A DNA stretch of 64,000 nt from Chitinophaga deserti (GTDB taxonomy: Bacteria; Bacteroidota; Bacteroidia; Chitinophagales; Chitinophagaceae): the NCBI RefSeq assembly GCF_003149455.1, contig NZ_QFFK01000004.1, positions 496,001-560,000 on the forward strand, read 5' to 3'. The notes under the pieces are model-generated. The model was not told the DNA's origin and ran no database searches. It saw only the letters and a list, made by a program, of their open reading frames with translations. Shown one piece after another: positions 63,943 to 64,000 of this stretch (position 1 is the first letter of the stretch; the number at the start of each line of letters is the position of its first letter). The translations under genes were made by a program, and so were the position numbers.

Positions 63943-64000
63943 TGCTTCGCTTCTTTGGCCTTCTTCTCCTTTTTCACGCGGTAGGGCGTGGTAGATTTAT
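63939..64000 (-). CDS. C-terminal end of an upstream gene, partial
   Basis: Only the last 19 codons and the stop (TGA, 63939-63941) lie in the window. They read a Lys-rich tail ending in KKEKKAKEAKQ. The stop overlaps the TonB receptor start by 4 bp, which makes the two genes an operon. The beginning is beyond the window, so the protein is unknown. Confidence 0.75.
   Translation of the reverse strand, partial: KSTTPYRVKKEKKAKEAKQ

Noticed and set aside
1..64000. Insertion sequences, prophage or integrative element
   Set aside because: I saw no transposase, integrase, relaxase or terminal repeats that bracket a region; the accessory-looking cluster at 10-25 kb has base composition like its neighbours by eye.

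Overview
The window looks like chromosomal DNA of a Bacteroidota bacterium, most likely a Chitinophaga-type member of the Chitinophagaceae. The evidence is a SusC/SusD pair with a FecR anti-sigma factor and an ECF sigma factor, several LytTR regulators, DUF3667 and 6-bladed beta-propeller proteins, and -33/-7 promoters of the TTTG...TAnnTTTG kind in place of sigma-70 boxes. I saw no rRNA, tRNA, CRISPR array, intact transposon or prophage. Most gene calls rest on motifs read by eye.

Layout. 1-5 kb: a CPH-type copper P-type ATPase, a divergent TetR regulator, a hairpin-rich and partly decayed intergenic stretch, and a Rnk/GreA-like gene with a strong terminator. 5-10 kb: a NamZ-like DUF1343 protein, a membrane protein, an AlkD-like repair protein, a TetR/DUF1348 operon with a readable operator on its own promoter, and an S41-type peptidase. 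10.5-25 kb: the most distinctive region. Ten or more tightly packed plus-strand genes start with a small exported protein (six cysteines, Gly-Ser/Thr tail). Two beta-propeller proteins, two thioredoxin-fold membrane proteins, an outer-membrane barrel, a TMTC-like GT-C membrane protein, and then an amino-sugar module follow (polyprenyl-phosphate glycosyltransferase, YdjC/NaxD deacetylase, formyltransferase, methyltransferase). An ArnT-like GT39 and a second GT2 converge from the other strand. A hairpin plus T-run sits just after the small gene, which would make that gene the most abundant product.

25-31 kb: a propeller-like protein, DUF3667, a ZU5 lipoprotein, then a small protein of unknown function whose promoter is preceded by three 22-bp-phased repeats, with a LytTR gene next door. 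A subclass B1 metallo-beta-lactamase follows. 31-39 kb: an ECF sigma / FecR / SusC / SusD / ADPRM-like phosphoesterase unit, which suggests uptake of a phosphodiester or nucleotide-type substrate and not a plain glycan. 39-47 kb: VOC protein, a pseudouridine-synthase N-terminal domain that has lost its catalytic part, GNAT, a barrel protein with four near-identical repeats, cytochrome c, a LytS/LytR-type pair, and a second ZU5 lipoprotein. 47.8-64 kb: azoreductase/YCII/sigma operon, AraC-type regulator, DUF2306, erythromycin esterase-like protein, MORN-TonB protein, large lipoprotein, glycerophosphodiesterase, fatty acid desaturase, orphan AAA ATPase, MacB-type permease and a TonB-dependent receptor that overlaps the end of a gene running off the window.
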